From CAYQSU01 sp964420325 (lineage in GTDB: Bacteria > Pseudomonadota > Alphaproteobacteria > Rhodospirillales > Defluviicoccaceae), in NCBI GenBank assembly GCA_964420325.1, contig CAYQSU010000050.1, positions 1 through 25,937 on the forward strand: 25,937 nucleotides of DNA. The letters are read 5' to 3'. A model generated the notes under the pieces. It had not been told where the DNA came from. It did no database searches and saw nothing but the letters and a program-made list of their open reading frames with translations. Of the stretch, positions 13,386 to 22,136 are shown in pieces. The number at the start of each line of letters is the position of its first letter. Position 1 is the stretch's first letter. Made by a program: the position numbers and the translations under genes.

Positions 13386-13425
13386 CTCGTCGCAAGCGCA
13401 GTCTCGGCAGTGATTGGCGGCATCC

Positions 13426-14034
13426 ATGCAGCTTCGGCCCGGCTCGGCCTCGGTGACGGAGGACAAGGCGCACCTCCGGCGAAAGATGCGCTCGCTGCGC
13501 CTGATCGCGGATCAGAAGCAGGGACCGGATGCGGCCGTGGCGTTGATGCGACACGTCCTGACCAGGCTCGACGATCTGGGCATCGGCAGGGGCTCGGTGG
13601 TCGCCGGCTACTGGCCGATCGACACCGAGATCGATGTCCGTCCGCTGCTGGCGAGGCTCCACGAGCGGGACGTCGGCTGCGCCCTGCCGGTCGTCGTCGG
13701 CCGCGATGCGCCGCTCCTTTTCCGGCGCTGGTGCCCGGAGGATGAGCTGGAAGCGGGAGCGCACGGCACGTGGCATCCGCGGCCGAGCCGCGAGACGCTC
13801 CGGCCACGGATCCTCTTCGTCCCACTGCTGGCGTTCGACCGGACGGGGTATCGGCTCGGCCACGGCGGCGGATACTATGATCGCACGCTTGCCGCCTTGC
13901 GCGCCGAGGGGCCGACGACGGCGATCGGTGCCGCGTACGCCATCCAACGCGCGGACCACGTGCCGCGCGGCCCCCGCGACCAGCCGCTGGACTGGGTGGT
14001 GACCGAGGAGTCCCTGACAAGGTTCCCCTCGTGA
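13426..14034 (+). CDS. 5-formyltetrahydrofolate cyclo-ligase
   Basis: The 202-residue enzyme converts 5-formyltetrahydrofolate to 5,10-methenyltetrahydrofolate with ATP. Family features are the basic N-terminal KAHLRRKMRSLR, GYWPIDTEIDVRPLL, the VPLLAFDRTGYRLGHGGGYYDR block with the conserved GGGYYDR, and the C-terminal DWVVTEE. The start is uncertain: the ATG at 13426 is used, but a TTG at 13414 and a GTG at 13453 are in frame and none has a strong ribosome site. It follows 6S RNA as in many Proteobacteria, and its stop overlaps the YmdB gene start as GTGA. Confidence 0.92.
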   Translation: MQLRPGSASVTEDKAHLRRKMRSLRLIADQKQGPDAAVALMRHVLTRLDDLGIGRGSVVAGYWPIDTEIDVRPLLARLHERDVGCALPVVVGRDAPLLFRRWCPEDELEAGAHGTWHPRPSRETLRPRILFVPLLAFDRTGYRLGHGGGYYDRTLAALRAEGPTTAIGAAYAIQRADHVPRGPRDQPLDWVVTEESLTRFPS

Positions 14035-14843
14035 GACTGCTGTTCTGCGGCGATGTGGTCGGCCGGTCCGGGCGTCGCGTCATCGTTGAGAGGATCCCGG
14101 AGCTGCGCCGGACGCTCGACCTCGACTTCGTCGTCGTCAACGGCGAGAACGCGGCGCACGGCTTCGGCATCACCGAGGACATCTGTCGATCCTTCTACGA
14201 GGTCGGTGTCGATGCCATCACCAGCGGCAACCACATCTGGGACCGGCGCGAGATCGTCGGTCACATCGCCTCCGACGCGCGGCTGCTGCGACCCCTCAAC
14301 TACCCGGAAGGCACCCCCGGGGCGGGTGCGGCCGTCTATCCGGCGCGAAACGGGCGGCGGGTGATGGTGCTGCAGGTGATGGGCAGGCTGTTCATGGATC
14401 CCTTGGACGATCCCTTCGCCGCGGCCCAGCGCGCCCTGCTCAATCATCGCCTCGGCCAGACGCTGGACTGCATCGTCGTCGACATCCATGCTGAGGCGAC
14501 CAGCGAAAAGGCGTCCATGGGATGCATGCTAGACGGACGCGTGTCGCTGGTGGCCGGCACGCACAGCCATGTGCCGACGGCCGACGCCCGCGTGCTGCCC
14601 GGCGGAACCGGCTACATCACCGACATCGGCATGTGCGGCGACTACGACTCGGTGATCGGCATGGACAAGAAGGAGGCGGCCTCGCGGTTCACCAGGAAGG
14701 TTCCCGGCGGTCGGCTGGAGCCGGCCAACGGCGAGGCCACCCTGTGCGCCGTCTACCTCCAGACCGACGACCGGACCGGGCTGGCACGGCGGGTGGCACC
14801 CCTGCGGATCGGGGGCTGTCTCGATGAGCAGGTCCCGGTCTGA
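14031..14843 (+). CDS. YmdB family metallophosphoesterase
   Basis: The 270-residue protein belongs to the TIGR00282/YmdB phosphoesterases, dinuclear metal enzymes that hydrolyse cyclic nucleotides in Bacillus and affect biofilm and RNA turnover. The metal-ligand motifs are FCGDVVG (Asp8), NGENAAHG, SGNHIWD, DIHAEATSEK and GTHSHVPTAD, all intact. The GTG at 14031 overlaps the cyclo-ligase stop by four bases. Its physiological substrate in Alphaproteobacteria is not known to me. Length is normal. Confidence 0.92.
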   Translation: MRLLFCGDVVGRSGRRVIVERIPELRRTLDLDFVVVNGENAAHGFGITEDICRSFYEVGVDAITSGNHIWDRREIVGHIASDARLLRPLNYPEGTPGAGAAVYPARNGRRVMVLQVMGRLFMDPLDDPFAAAQRALLNHRLGQTLDCIVVDIHAEATSEKASMGCMLDGRVSLVAGTHSHVPTADARVLPGGTGYITDIGMCGDYDSVIGMDKKEAASRFTRKVPGGRLEPANGEATLCAVYLQTDDRTGLARRVAPLRIGGCLDEQVPV

Positions 14844-14987
14844 TCGCGGTTGCATGGCGCAGCCCGCCACCGTTCCCTCCGGCGGTCTTGCCCGAGACGC
14901 TTACTGGTGCGTACGATCGCGATATCTGGTAGAAGGGCGCTCGGACTCCCACCCCATCTTCTTGCAGGAAACGCTGGCGTTCACCCG

Positions 14988-15737
14988 ATGGCCGGTCATT
15001 CACAGTGGAAGAACATCATGTACCGCAAGGGCGCGCAGGACGCCAAGCGCGGCAAGATGTTCACCAAGCTCATCCGTGAGATCACGGTTTCGGCCCGCTC
15101 CGGCCTGCCCGATCCCGACGCCAACCCGAGGCTCCGCGCCGCGATCGCCGCGGCGCGGGCGGCCAACATGCCGAGGGATACCATCGATCGCGCCGTCCGC
15201 CGCGGGTCCGGCGAGGAGGCCGCCGACACCTTCGAGGAGGTGCGCTACGAAGGATACGGGCCGGGCGGGGTCGCCGTCATCGTCGAGGCGCTGACCGACA
15301 ACCGCAACCGGACCGCCAGCGAGGTGCGAGCCGCGTTCGGCAAGCACGGCGGAACCCTCGGCGAGTCGGGCAGCGTCAGCTACATGTTCGAGCGCATCGG
15401 TCTCATCCGTTACCCCGCCCACGTCGCGAGTGCCGAGGACATGTTCGAGGCGGCCCTGGACGCCGGCGCCGCCGACGTCGAGTCCGGCGAAGGGGGGCAT
15501 GAGATCACGTGCCCGCCCGCGGACCTGAGCCACGTCCGAGACCGGCTGGAAGCGCGCTTCGGGGTGGCCGAGGAGGCCCGCCTCGACTGGAGACCGACCG
15601 TCACGGTCACGATCGATGAAGACGATGCCGGCACGCTGTTCAGGCTTCTCGGCGCCCTCGACGACAACGAGGACGTGCAGCGGGCGATTGCCAACTTCGA
15701 GGTCGCCGACGACGTCATGGATCGGCTGAGCGCGTGA
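14988..15737 (+). CDS. YebC/PmpR family DNA-binding regulatory protein
   Basis: The 249-residue protein starts with the family signature MAGHSQWKNIMYRKGAQDAKR and has GPGGVAVIVEALTDNRNRTASEVR and GGTLGESGSVSYMFER, all diagnostic of YebC proteins. Members act as transcriptional regulators, and some as translation factors that relieve stalling at proline runs. The ATG at 14988 is chosen by the MAGHSQ signature; the nearest purine stretch is 13-19 bases upstream and is weak. It precedes ruvC with 58 bp between, the order seen in many bacteria. The 144-bp gap before it has no clear promoter. Confidence 0.95.
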   Translation: MAGHSQWKNIMYRKGAQDAKRGKMFTKLIREITVSARSGLPDPDANPRLRAAIAAARAANMPRDTIDRAVRRGSGEEAADTFEEVRYEGYGPGGVAVIVEALTDNRNRTASEVRAAFGKHGGTLGESGSVSYMFERIGLIRYPAHVASAEDMFEAALDAGAADVESGEGGHEITCPPADLSHVRDRLEARFGVAEEARLDWRPTVTVTIDEDDAGTLFRLLGALDDNEDVQRAIANFEVADDVMDRLSA

Positions 15738-15795
15738 TCGGCGCGTCGAACTGGGTCCTCGTCGTCGTCGGCCCGCCGCCCGGGCTTCGGAACCG

Positions 15796-16293
15796 ATGAG
15801 GATCGTCGGACTCGATCCCGGTCTCAGGGTGACCGGATGGGGGATCATCGAGTGCCGATGCGGCGGCCTCACGTATGTCGCCGACGGGGTGTTGACGACC
15901 AACGACCGGGAGCCGCTTGCGCAGCGTCTGGTCCAGCTGGCCACCGGCCTCACGGAGGTGATTCGGGCGTTCCGGCCGGCCGAGGCCGCCGTCGAGCAAA
16001 CCTTCGTCAACCGTAATGCGGTGTCGGCGTTGAGGTTGGGTCAGGCGCGCGGGATCGCATTGTTGGTTCCCGCGCAAGCTGGTATTCCGGTTACCGAGTA
16101 CTTGCCGAACCTGGTGAAGAAGACGGTTGTCGGAACGGGCCACGCGGCCAAGGAGCAAGTACAGATGATGGTGCGTGTCCTGCTGCCGGCGGCGAAGGTC
16201 TCCGGCGCGGACGCCGCGGATGCGCTGGCCGTGGCGATCTGCCACGCGCATCACCGGGAGACGGCCCGGCGAGTGGCGTCGTTCGCCTCATGA
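15796..16293 (+). CDS. ruvC: Crossover junction endodeoxyribonuclease RuvC
   Basis: The 165-residue Holliday-junction resolvase has the four acidic catalytic residues at Asp7 (GLDPG), Glu67 (VEQTF), Asp139 and Asp142 (ADAADAL), plus the NRNAVSALRLGQARG segment. It cuts junctions processed by RuvAB. Its stop overlaps the ruvA start as ATGA, so ruvCAB is one coupled unit. No LexA-type box was seen in the 58 bp upstream. Confidence 0.97.
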   Translation: MRIVGLDPGLRVTGWGIIECRCGGLTYVADGVLTTNDREPLAQRLVQLATGLTEVIRAFRPAEAAVEQTFVNRNAVSALRLGQARGIALLVPAQAGIPVTEYLPNLVKKTVVGTGHAAKEQVQMMVRVLLPAAKVSGADAADALAVAICHAHHRETARRVASFAS

Positions 16294-16904
16294 TCGCCAA
16301 ACTTACCGGCATTGTTGACGCGCCTGGCGACGGCTCGGTCGTCGTCGACGTCGGCGGAGTCGGCTACCTGGTCTTCTGTTCCGGTCGCACGTTGGCGCGG
16401 CTGCGGCCGGGCGAGACCGTATCGCTGGCGGTGGAGACCCACGTTCGTGAGGACGCCATTCTGTTGTACGGGTTTGTCGACCGCCGCGAGCGCGAATGGT
16501 TCCGCTTGCTGACCACGGTCCAGGGCGTCGGCGCGAAAGCGGCGCTCGCCGTTCTCGGCGTGCTGGCGCCGGACGGTCTGGCGCACGCGATCGCCGTCGG
16601 CGACCGCGGCGCGATCACCCGGGCTCCCGGGGTTGGCCCCAAGCTGGCGGCACGCATCGTCAGTGAGTTGCGCGACCAGGCGGGCAAGGCGGACGTCGTT
16701 CTGCCGTCGCCGGGCGCAGCCGTGGCGGGGCTCGGCGGAGACACCCGGGATGCCGTCGCGGCGCTTGTCAATCTCGGCTTCAGGCAGGCCGAGGCCGCGG
16801 CAGCCGTCTCCCACGCGGCGTCGCGGATCGGCATCGGCGCCGATGTCGAGGCCCTGATCCGTGGCGGGCTCGCGGAATTGGCGCCGAGAGAGCACGGAAG
16901 ATGA
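16290..16904 (+). CDS. ruvA: Holliday junction branch migration protein RuvA
   Basis: The 204-residue protein has the N-terminal OB-fold (MIAKLTGIVD, VDVGGVGYLVF), the helix-hairpin-helix region with TTVQGVGAKAALAVLGVL and APGVGPKLAARIV, and the C-terminal RuvB-binding domain after a flexible linker, with DAVAALVNLGFRQAEAAAAV. It tetramerises on junctions and recruits RuvB. It overlaps ruvC at its start and ruvB at its end by four bases each. Confidence 0.97.
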   Translation: MIAKLTGIVDAPGDGSVVVDVGGVGYLVFCSGRTLARLRPGETVSLAVETHVREDAILLYGFVDRREREWFRLLTTVQGVGAKAALAVLGVLAPDGLAHAIAVGDRGAITRAPGVGPKLAARIVSELRDQAGKADVVLPSPGAAVAGLGGDTRDAVAALVNLGFRQAEAAAAVSHAASRIGIGADVEALIRGGLAELAPREHGR

Positions 16905-17980
16905 TGCAGGACGCGGATCGGCTGCCCCCGAGCGCTCCCGATCAAGGCGACCGTCTGGTCGCCGGGAAGCAGGTCGAGGAGGATGCGGCGGCGGAAGGGC
17001 TGAGGCCGCTGTCGCTTGCCGCGTTCGTCGGTCAACGCGTGCTGCGCGAGAACCTGGCGGTGTTCATCGCCGCATCCCGCAGCCGCCGCGAGCCTTTGGA
17101 CCACGTGCTGCTGCACGGGCCGCCGGGGCTGGGCAAGACGACCTTGGCGCAGATCGTCGCGCACGAGCTCGGCGTCGGCCTCCGCGCCACCTCGGGCCCG
17201 GTTCTCGTCCGGCCGGGAGACCTGGCGGCGATCCTCACCAACCTGCAGCCGCACGACGTCTTGTTCATCGACGAGATCCACCGCCTGTCGCCGGCCGTCG
17301 AGGAGCTCCTCTATCCGGCAATGGAGGATTTCAAGCTCGATCTGGTCATCGGCGAAGGTCCGGCGGCGCGGTCCGTTCGCATCGATCTGCCGCCGTTTAC
17401 CCTGGTCGGGGCGACGACGCGCTCGGGCCTGATCACCCGTCCGCTGCGCGAGCGGTTCGGCATTCCGTTGCGCCTCGAGTTCTACAGCGACGGCGAGCTC
17501 GAAGCGATCGTCAGCCGCGGCGCGGCGATCCTCGACCTGCCCGTGACGGCCAGCGGCGCCGCCGAGATCGCGCGGCGGTCCAGGGGTACGCCCAGGGTCG
17601 CGGTCCGCCTTCTCAGGCGCGTCCGGGACTTCGCCGATGTCGGACGGTTGGCCTCGGTCGATGCGGCTGCCGCCAACTCCGCGCTGAACCGCCTGGAGAT
17701 CGACCAGCGGGGGCTGGATGCCATGGACCGCCGCTATCTCCTGTGCATCGCCGAGCACTACCGGGGCGGCCCGGTGGGCGTGGAGACGGTGGCTGCCGCC
17801 ATCTCCGAGCAGCGCGACACCGTCGAAGAGGTGATCGAACCCTATCTTCTGCAGCAGGGCTTCCTGATGCGCACACCCCGCGGTCGCGTGCTCGCCAGCC
17901 AGGCCTATGGTCATCTTGGGCTCCCGGTGCCGAACCTCCAGGCCCAACTCGATCTTCTCGGCAACGATGTCGCGGAATAA
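16901..17980 (+). CDS. ruvB: Holliday junction branch migration ATPase RuvB
   Basis: The 359-residue AAA+ motor drives branch migration. Walker A GPPGLGKTT is at 73-81, Walker B DEIH at 124-127, the sensor region VGATTRSG and RPLRERFGI follow, and the C-terminal winged-helix domain ends with LMRTPRGRVL and AYGHLGL. The N-terminus carries an extension of about 35 residues before RPLSLAAFVGQ, modestly longer than in E. coli. The start overlaps the ruvA stop as ATGA. Confidence 0.97.
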   Translation: MMQDADRLPPSAPDQGDRLVAGKQVEEDAAAEGLRPLSLAAFVGQRVLRENLAVFIAASRSRREPLDHVLLHGPPGLGKTTLAQIVAHELGVGLRATSGPVLVRPGDLAAILTNLQPHDVLFIDEIHRLSPAVEELLYPAMEDFKLDLVIGEGPAARSVRIDLPPFTLVGATTRSGLITRPLRERFGIPLRLEFYSDGELEAIVSRGAAILDLPVTASGAAEIARRSRGTPRVAVRLLRRVRDFADVGRLASVDAAAANSALNRLEIDQRGLDAMDRRYLLCIAEHYRGGPVGVETVAAAISEQRDTVEEVIEPYLLQQGFLMRTPRGRVLASQAYGHLGLPVPNLQAQLDLLGNDVAE

Positions 17981-18014
17981 TGCACCGTCCCCATGGCATG
18001 ATAAGAGCGCATTC

Positions 18015-18425
18015 ATGTTCCCCGTGCGCGTGTACTATGAGGATACGGACGCTGCAGGCATAGTCTACTACGCGAATTATTTAAAGTTCGCGGAGCGGGC
18101 GCGGACGGAGATGATGCGAAGCCTCGGCGTCGCGCACGCGCAACTCCTCGCCTGCGAAGGTATCGCCTTCGCCGTGCGGAAATGTGTGGCAGAATACCTG
18201 CGGCCGGCGCGGCTCGACGACGTGCTGCAGGTTCGAACGAGGGTGACCGGGGTCAAGGGTGCTTCGTTGGGCCTCGAACAGAGCGTGCTGAAGGACGCCG
18301 AGGAGCTCGTCCGCATCGACATGCGGTTGGCCTGCATGTCCCGGAGCGGCCGGCCGGCGCGTCTGCCGCCGGGTGTCCGCGCGGCGCTTCTGGAACTCTG
18401 CAACGGAAATGGACGGTTGGACTGA
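18015..18425 (+). CDS. ybgC: Tol-Pal system acyl-CoA thioesterase YbgC
   Basis: The 136-residue hotdog-fold thioesterase has the family N-terminus VRVYYEDTDAAGIVYYANYLKF and ERARTE, with the catalytic Asp in EDTDAAG. It is the usual first gene of the tol-pal cluster, and its stop abuts the tolQ ATG directly. I chose the ATG at 18015, which gives a length close to E. coli YbgC; the ATG at 17967 would add 16 residues and overlap ruvB by 14 bases and cannot be excluded. It is thought to act on acyl-CoA or acyl-ACP in phospholipid metabolism. Confidence 0.93.
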   Translation: MFPVRVYYEDTDAAGIVYYANYLKFAERARTEMMRSLGVAHAQLLACEGIAFAVRKCVAEYLRPARLDDVLQVRTRVTGVKGASLGLEQSVLKDAEELVRIDMRLACMSRSGRPARLPPGVRAALLELCNGNGRLD

Positions 18426-19157
18426 ATGGAAAGCAACATCGTCGAAGCCGCATCGCTCGGGGGTTCGATCTCCGCGACCGACCTTTCGATGTGGTCCCTG
18501 TTTCTTCGAGCGGATGTCGTCGTCAAGACCGTGATCGTCGTGCTGCTCATGGCCTCGGTCTGGTGCTGGGCCATCATCTTCGAGAAGTATCTCAGCCTGC
18601 GCCGGCTGAACACGCAGGCCGGCGAGTTCGAGTCGTCTTTCTGGTCGGGCGGCGCCCTCGAGGACCTCTATGACCGCATCGCCGAGCGGCCGCGCGATCC
18701 GATGTCGGCGATCTTCGTCGCGGCGATGCGGGAATGGCAGCGGAGCGAGGTGCGGCGATTCGGCGACATCGTGCTGTCCCGCGCCGGCCTCGAGGATCGG
18801 ATCGAGCGGGTGATGCAGCTCACCCTCAATCGCGAGCTCGAACGCGTGGAGCGGCACGTGCCGTTCCTGGCATCGACCGGGGCGACGGCGCCGTTCGTCG
18901 GCCTGTTCGGCACGGTGTGGGGAATCATGAACAGCTTCCAAGCCATCGGCCTGACCAAGAACACCAGTCTCGCCGTGGTCGCGCCCGGCATCGCCGAGGC
19001 GCTGTTCGCGACCGCGCTCGGGCTGCTCGCGGCGATCCCGGCGGTGCTCGCCTACAACAAGATCTCCAAGGACATCGACAGCTACGCCGGCCGCCTCGAG
19101 GGGTTCGCCGGCGAGTTCCTCGCCATCCTGGCAAGGCAGTCGACCGAAAAGGCCTGA
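18426..19157 (+). CDS. tolQ: Tol-Pal system protein TolQ
   Basis: The 243-residue inner-membrane protein has three membrane segments: about 33-53, a second in the ASTGATAPFVGLFGTVWGIM region, and a third in the EALFATALGLLAAIPAVLAY region. It is of the ExbB/MotA/TolQ stator family and forms the proton channel with TolR, energising TolA for outer-membrane constriction during division. It begins on the base after the ybgC stop, and tolR follows after four bases. Confidence 0.96.
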   Translation: MESNIVEAASLGGSISATDLSMWSLFLRADVVVKTVIVVLLMASVWCWAIIFEKYLSLRRLNTQAGEFESSFWSGGALEDLYDRIAERPRDPMSAIFVAAMREWQRSEVRRFGDIVLSRAGLEDRIERVMQLTLNRELERVERHVPFLASTGATAPFVGLFGTVWGIMNSFQAIGLTKNTSLAVVAPGIAEALFATALGLLAAIPAVLAYNKISKDIDSYAGRLEGFAGEFLAILARQSTEKA

Positions 19158-19161
19158 TCGG

Positions 19162-19638
19162 ATGGCCATCTCCCTGGAGCGTCGGCGACGCTCGCGACCG
19201 CGCCGCTCGCAACCGATGAGCGAGATCAATGTCACGCCCATGGTCGACGTGATGCTCGTCCTGCTCGTCATCTTCATGGTCACGGCACCGCTTCTCACCG
19301 TCGGCGTGCAGGTCGACCTGCCGCGAACCGAGGCGTCCGCCGTCGAAGGACAGGACGAGCCGTTGTCGGTGTCGATCACGGGCGAGGGACGGATCTTCGT
19401 TCAGGATACCGAGGTTGCTCTCGACCAGCTGGTTCCCCGGCTCGTCGCCATCACCGGTCGGAACGCCGATCTCCGCATCTTCGTCCGCGGCGACAAATCG
19501 ATTCCCTACGGGCGGATCATGGAGGTTGTCGCCGCCATCAATGCCGCCGGATACCGAAAGGTCGCGTTGATCACCGAACAGGCTCCGGAACGAAGCGCCC
19601 GCATCGGGACGGCGACGACGCGGCCGGAAACCCGCTAG
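19162..19638 (+). CDS. tolR: Tol-Pal system protein TolR
   Basis: The 158-residue protein has an unusually Arg-rich cytoplasmic N-terminus (ERRRRSRPRRSQ), then SEINVTPMVDVMLVLLVIFMV containing the single membrane helix and the conserved proton-binding Asp29, then a periplasmic ExbD/TolR domain with the DLRIFVRGDKSIPYG segment. It partners TolQ. The tolA start follows its stop by two bases. Confidence 0.96.
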   Translation: MAISLERRRRSRPRRSQPMSEINVTPMVDVMLVLLVIFMVTAPLLTVGVQVDLPRTEASAVEGQDEPLSVSITGEGRIFVQDTEVALDQLVPRLVAITGRNADLRIFVRGDKSIPYGRIMEVVAAINAAGYRKVALITEQAPERSARIGTATTRPETR

Positions 19639-19640
19639 CG

Positions 19641-20630
19641 ATGCGGAAGGGCCTTGCCTTTTCCCTGGTGTTCCACGCCGTGATCGTCGCGGCCGCCCTG
19701 ATCACGCTGCCCCGGTACCTGGACGAGATCGTCGTCGATGCGCCGGTCGTCGTCGACATCGTCGCCGTCACCGAGGACCGCAATCTGCCGCGGGCCGCGA
19801 CCAGCCAACAGGAGAAGCAGACGAAGGCCGAGGCCGCGCCCGCCCCTTCGCCGCCCCGGCCGGCGCCGCCGCCGCGCCCAGCCCCGCCGGAACCGGCCGC
19901 TCAGCCCGAGCCGCCGCCCCAGGCGATCGCCGCGCCCAAGGAGGAGCCCGCCCGACGAGCCGAGCCGCCCGCGCCGGAGCCCGAGCCATCGCCCGAGCCC
20001 GAGCCTGCGCCGGCCGTCCGCCAGGAGACGCCGCCGACGGCGCCCGCTCCGGCTCCGAGTCCGGCGGAGCCGGAACCGCCGTTTTCAAGCGAGCTGGCGA
20101 AAGCCAAGCCGCGGCCGAGGCCCGAGCCGCCCTCGGCGCTTGCCTCGGTCCTGAAGTCGCTGGAAGGCCTGAAGAAAGAGGCTCCGGCCAAGGACCCCGA
20201 CAAAGACGCCAAGCCGCAACCGACGGCCCGGCAGGACGAAAGCGAGGCCTTCGAGAACGAGATCGCCAAGGCGCTGGCGGCCTCGCCATCCTCGGATCTC
20301 GACCTCGAGCGACCGATCTCGATCAGCGAGATCGACGCCGTTCGTCGCCAGATCGAGCGGTGCTGGAACGTGCCGGCCGGTGCCCGTGATGCCGGAAATC
20401 TGGTCGTTACGGTCCGCGTGGAGATGAACGCGGACGGGACTCCGCGAAGTGCGGCGGTGGTGAATCAGGATCGCATGGGTTCCGACGCCTTCTTCCGGGC
20501 GGCCGCCGAAAGCGCGCTGCGCGCCGTCTTGAATCCTCGATGCCATCCCTTCAGATTACCGCCGGATCGATACGATCGCTGGAAGACGATGACGCTGGTC
20601 TTCAATCCGAGGGAGATGCTGGGAACATGA
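19641..20630 (+). CDS. tolA: Tol-Pal system protein TolA (TonB-like C-terminus)
   Basis: The 329-residue protein has one N-terminal membrane helix (about 5-24), then a long Pro/Ala/Glu-rich spacer (about 55-165, many PEP/APAP repeats), a Lys-rich stretch (LKSLEGLKKE), and a C-terminal domain from about 225 starting ISISEIDAVRRQIERCWNVP, which is of the TolA/TonB type. It spans the periplasm and connects TolQR to TolB-Pal. The spacer is proline-rich instead of the long Ala/Lys helix of E. coli TolA, which is usual in Alphaproteobacteria. The stop overlaps tolB as ATGA. Confidence 0.92.
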   Translation: MRKGLAFSLVFHAVIVAAALITLPRYLDEIVVDAPVVVDIVAVTEDRNLPRAATSQQEKQTKAEAAPAPSPPRPAPPPRPAPPEPAAQPEPPPQAIAAPKEEPARRAEPPAPEPEPSPEPEPAPAVRQETPPTAPAPAPSPAEPEPPFSSELAKAKPRPRPEPPSALASVLKSLEGLKKEAPAKDPDKDAKPQPTARQDESEAFENEIAKALAASPSSDLDLERPISISEIDAVRRQIERCWNVPAGARDAGNLVVTVRVEMNADGTPRSAAVVNQDRMGSDAFFRAAAESALRAVLNPRCHPFRLPPDRYDRWKTMTLVFNPREMLGT

Positions 20631-21982
20631 CGCTCTCGAAGCGGTGTGGGCGCTGGTTGCGAACGGTCGTTGGCGGCGCTTGGCTGTTCATCGGCATCTC
20701 GTTGATATCGGCCGGAGCCGTTCACGCCCAGTTGAACATCGACATCACCCGCGGCGTCGTCGAGCCCCTGCCGATCGCGGTGACGGATTTTGCCGGTGCC
20801 GTGCAGAACGAGAAGGCCTTCGGCCGGGACATCGCTCTCGTCGTCTCTGCCGATCTGGAGCGCTCAGGCCTGTTCCGGCCGGTAAGCCCCGCCGCGTTCA
20901 TCGAGAAGGAACTGGCCCTCGATGGCCTGCCGCGGTTCGGCGACTGGAGGGTGATCAACGCCCAGGCGCTGGTTCACGGCCGGGTCCAGATGCTGCCGGA
21001 CGGCCGGCTGAAGGTCGAGTTCCGGCTGTGGGACGTGTTCGCCGAACAGCAGATGGTTGGCCTTGCCTACTTCACGGCCCCGGCGAACTGGCGGCGGGTC
21101 GCACACATCATCGCCGACGCCATCTACAAGCGGGTTACGGGCGAGGATGGCTACTTCGACACCCGCATCGTCTACGTCGCCGAATCCGGCTCTGCGACCA
21201 AGAGGGTCAAGCGGCTGGCGATCATGGATCAGGACGGAGAGAAACACCGGTTCCTGACCGATGGCAGCGATCTCGTCCTGACACCCCGCTTCTCGCCGAC
21301 ACTCCAGGAGATCACCTACCTCTCGTATCGGGGCGGCCGGCCCCGCGTCTACATTTACAACATCGATACCGGCCGGCAGGAGGTGGTGGGAGAGTTCAGG
21401 GGCATGAGCTTTGCCCCACGGTTCTCCGTCGACGGATCGCAACTGGTCATGAGTGTTGCCGAGGATGGCAATTCCGAGATCTACACCATGGATCTCCGCT
21501 CGCGCGCCGTGAGGCGGCTGAGCAACAACGCGGCGATCGACACCTCGCCCAGCTTCTCGCCGGATGGCCGCCAGATCGTGTTCAATTCGGACCGCGGTGG
21601 AAGCCCGCAGCTCTACGTCATGGATGCCGACGGCGGCAATGTGCGGCGGGTGAGCTTTGGTGACGGCCGGTATGCGACACCGGTGTGGTCGCCGCGGGGA
21701 GATCTGATCGCCTTCACCAAGATCCACCAGGGCCGCTTTCATATCGGCGTCATGCGTTCCGACGGTTCGGGCGAGCGCCTGTTGACGGAGGGCTTCCACG
21801 TGGAGGGGCCGACATGGGCCCCCAACGGACGCGTGCTGATGTATTTCCAGAAGGATCCCGCCGATGCCCGCGGCGGCGGCGGCTCCCGCCTCTACACCAT
21901 CGATCTGACCGGGTTCAACCAGCGCCAGGTGGTCACGCCCCTCGACGCCTCGGATCCGGCGTGGTCCCCCTTGATTCCCTGA
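20627..21982 (+). CDS. tolB: Tol-Pal system beta-propeller protein TolB
   Basis: The 451-residue periplasmic protein has a signal peptide (positive start KRCGRWLR, hydrophobic core, probable cut after AVHA), the N-terminal TolB domain from LNIDITRGVVEPLPIAV, and a C-terminal six-bladed propeller with repeats such as SPSFSPDGRQIVFNSDRGGSPQLYVMD-like units, ATPVWSPRGDLIAF and GPTWAPNGRVLMYF. It binds Pal and TolA. The ATG at 20627 overlaps the tolA stop; an in-frame start at 20540 inside tolA has no signal peptide and is rejected. A 154-bp gap follows before pal. Confidence 0.96.
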   Translation: MTLSKRCGRWLRTVVGGAWLFIGISLISAGAVHAQLNIDITRGVVEPLPIAVTDFAGAVQNEKAFGRDIALVVSADLERSGLFRPVSPAAFIEKELALDGLPRFGDWRVINAQALVHGRVQMLPDGRLKVEFRLWDVFAEQQMVGLAYFTAPANWRRVAHIIADAIYKRVTGEDGYFDTRIVYVAESGSATKRVKRLAIMDQDGEKHRFLTDGSDLVLTPRFSPTLQEITYLSYRGGRPRVYIYNIDTGRQEVVGEFRGMSFAPRFSVDGSQLVMSVAEDGNSEIYTMDLRSRAVRRLSNNAAIDTSPSFSPDGRQIVFNSDRGGSPQLYVMDADGGNVRRVSFGDGRYATPVWSPRGDLIAFTKIHQGRFHIGVMRSDGSGERLLTEGFHVEGPTWAPNGRVLMYFQKDPADARGGGGSRLYTIDLTGFNQRQVVTPLDASDPAWSPLIP

Positions 21983-22136
21983 TGAGAGGAACTTATGGTC
22001 CCGAACTGCTTAGTTTCGGTTGTGGCCACCGAGCGGCTCCGCTGCGCGACGCGCGCAAGGCAAACGCAAGCCGCCCGAGTGCCCAAAAAAAACGTCAATC
22101 ACATTGAACCTTCTGCGCCGGGAAAAGGAGATATCC

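Noticed and set aside
14844..14987. A promoter before the YebC gene (TTACTG-N16-TATCTG)
   Set aside because: The hexamers match the consensus poorly and the spacing is short; the evidence is no better than chance in a gap of this size.
21983..22136. An intrinsic terminator after tolB (palindrome AGCGG-CT-CCGCT and an A8 run)
   Set aside because: The loop is only two bases and the homopolymer on the plus strand is A, not T, and lies far from the stem. No firm terminator can be called.
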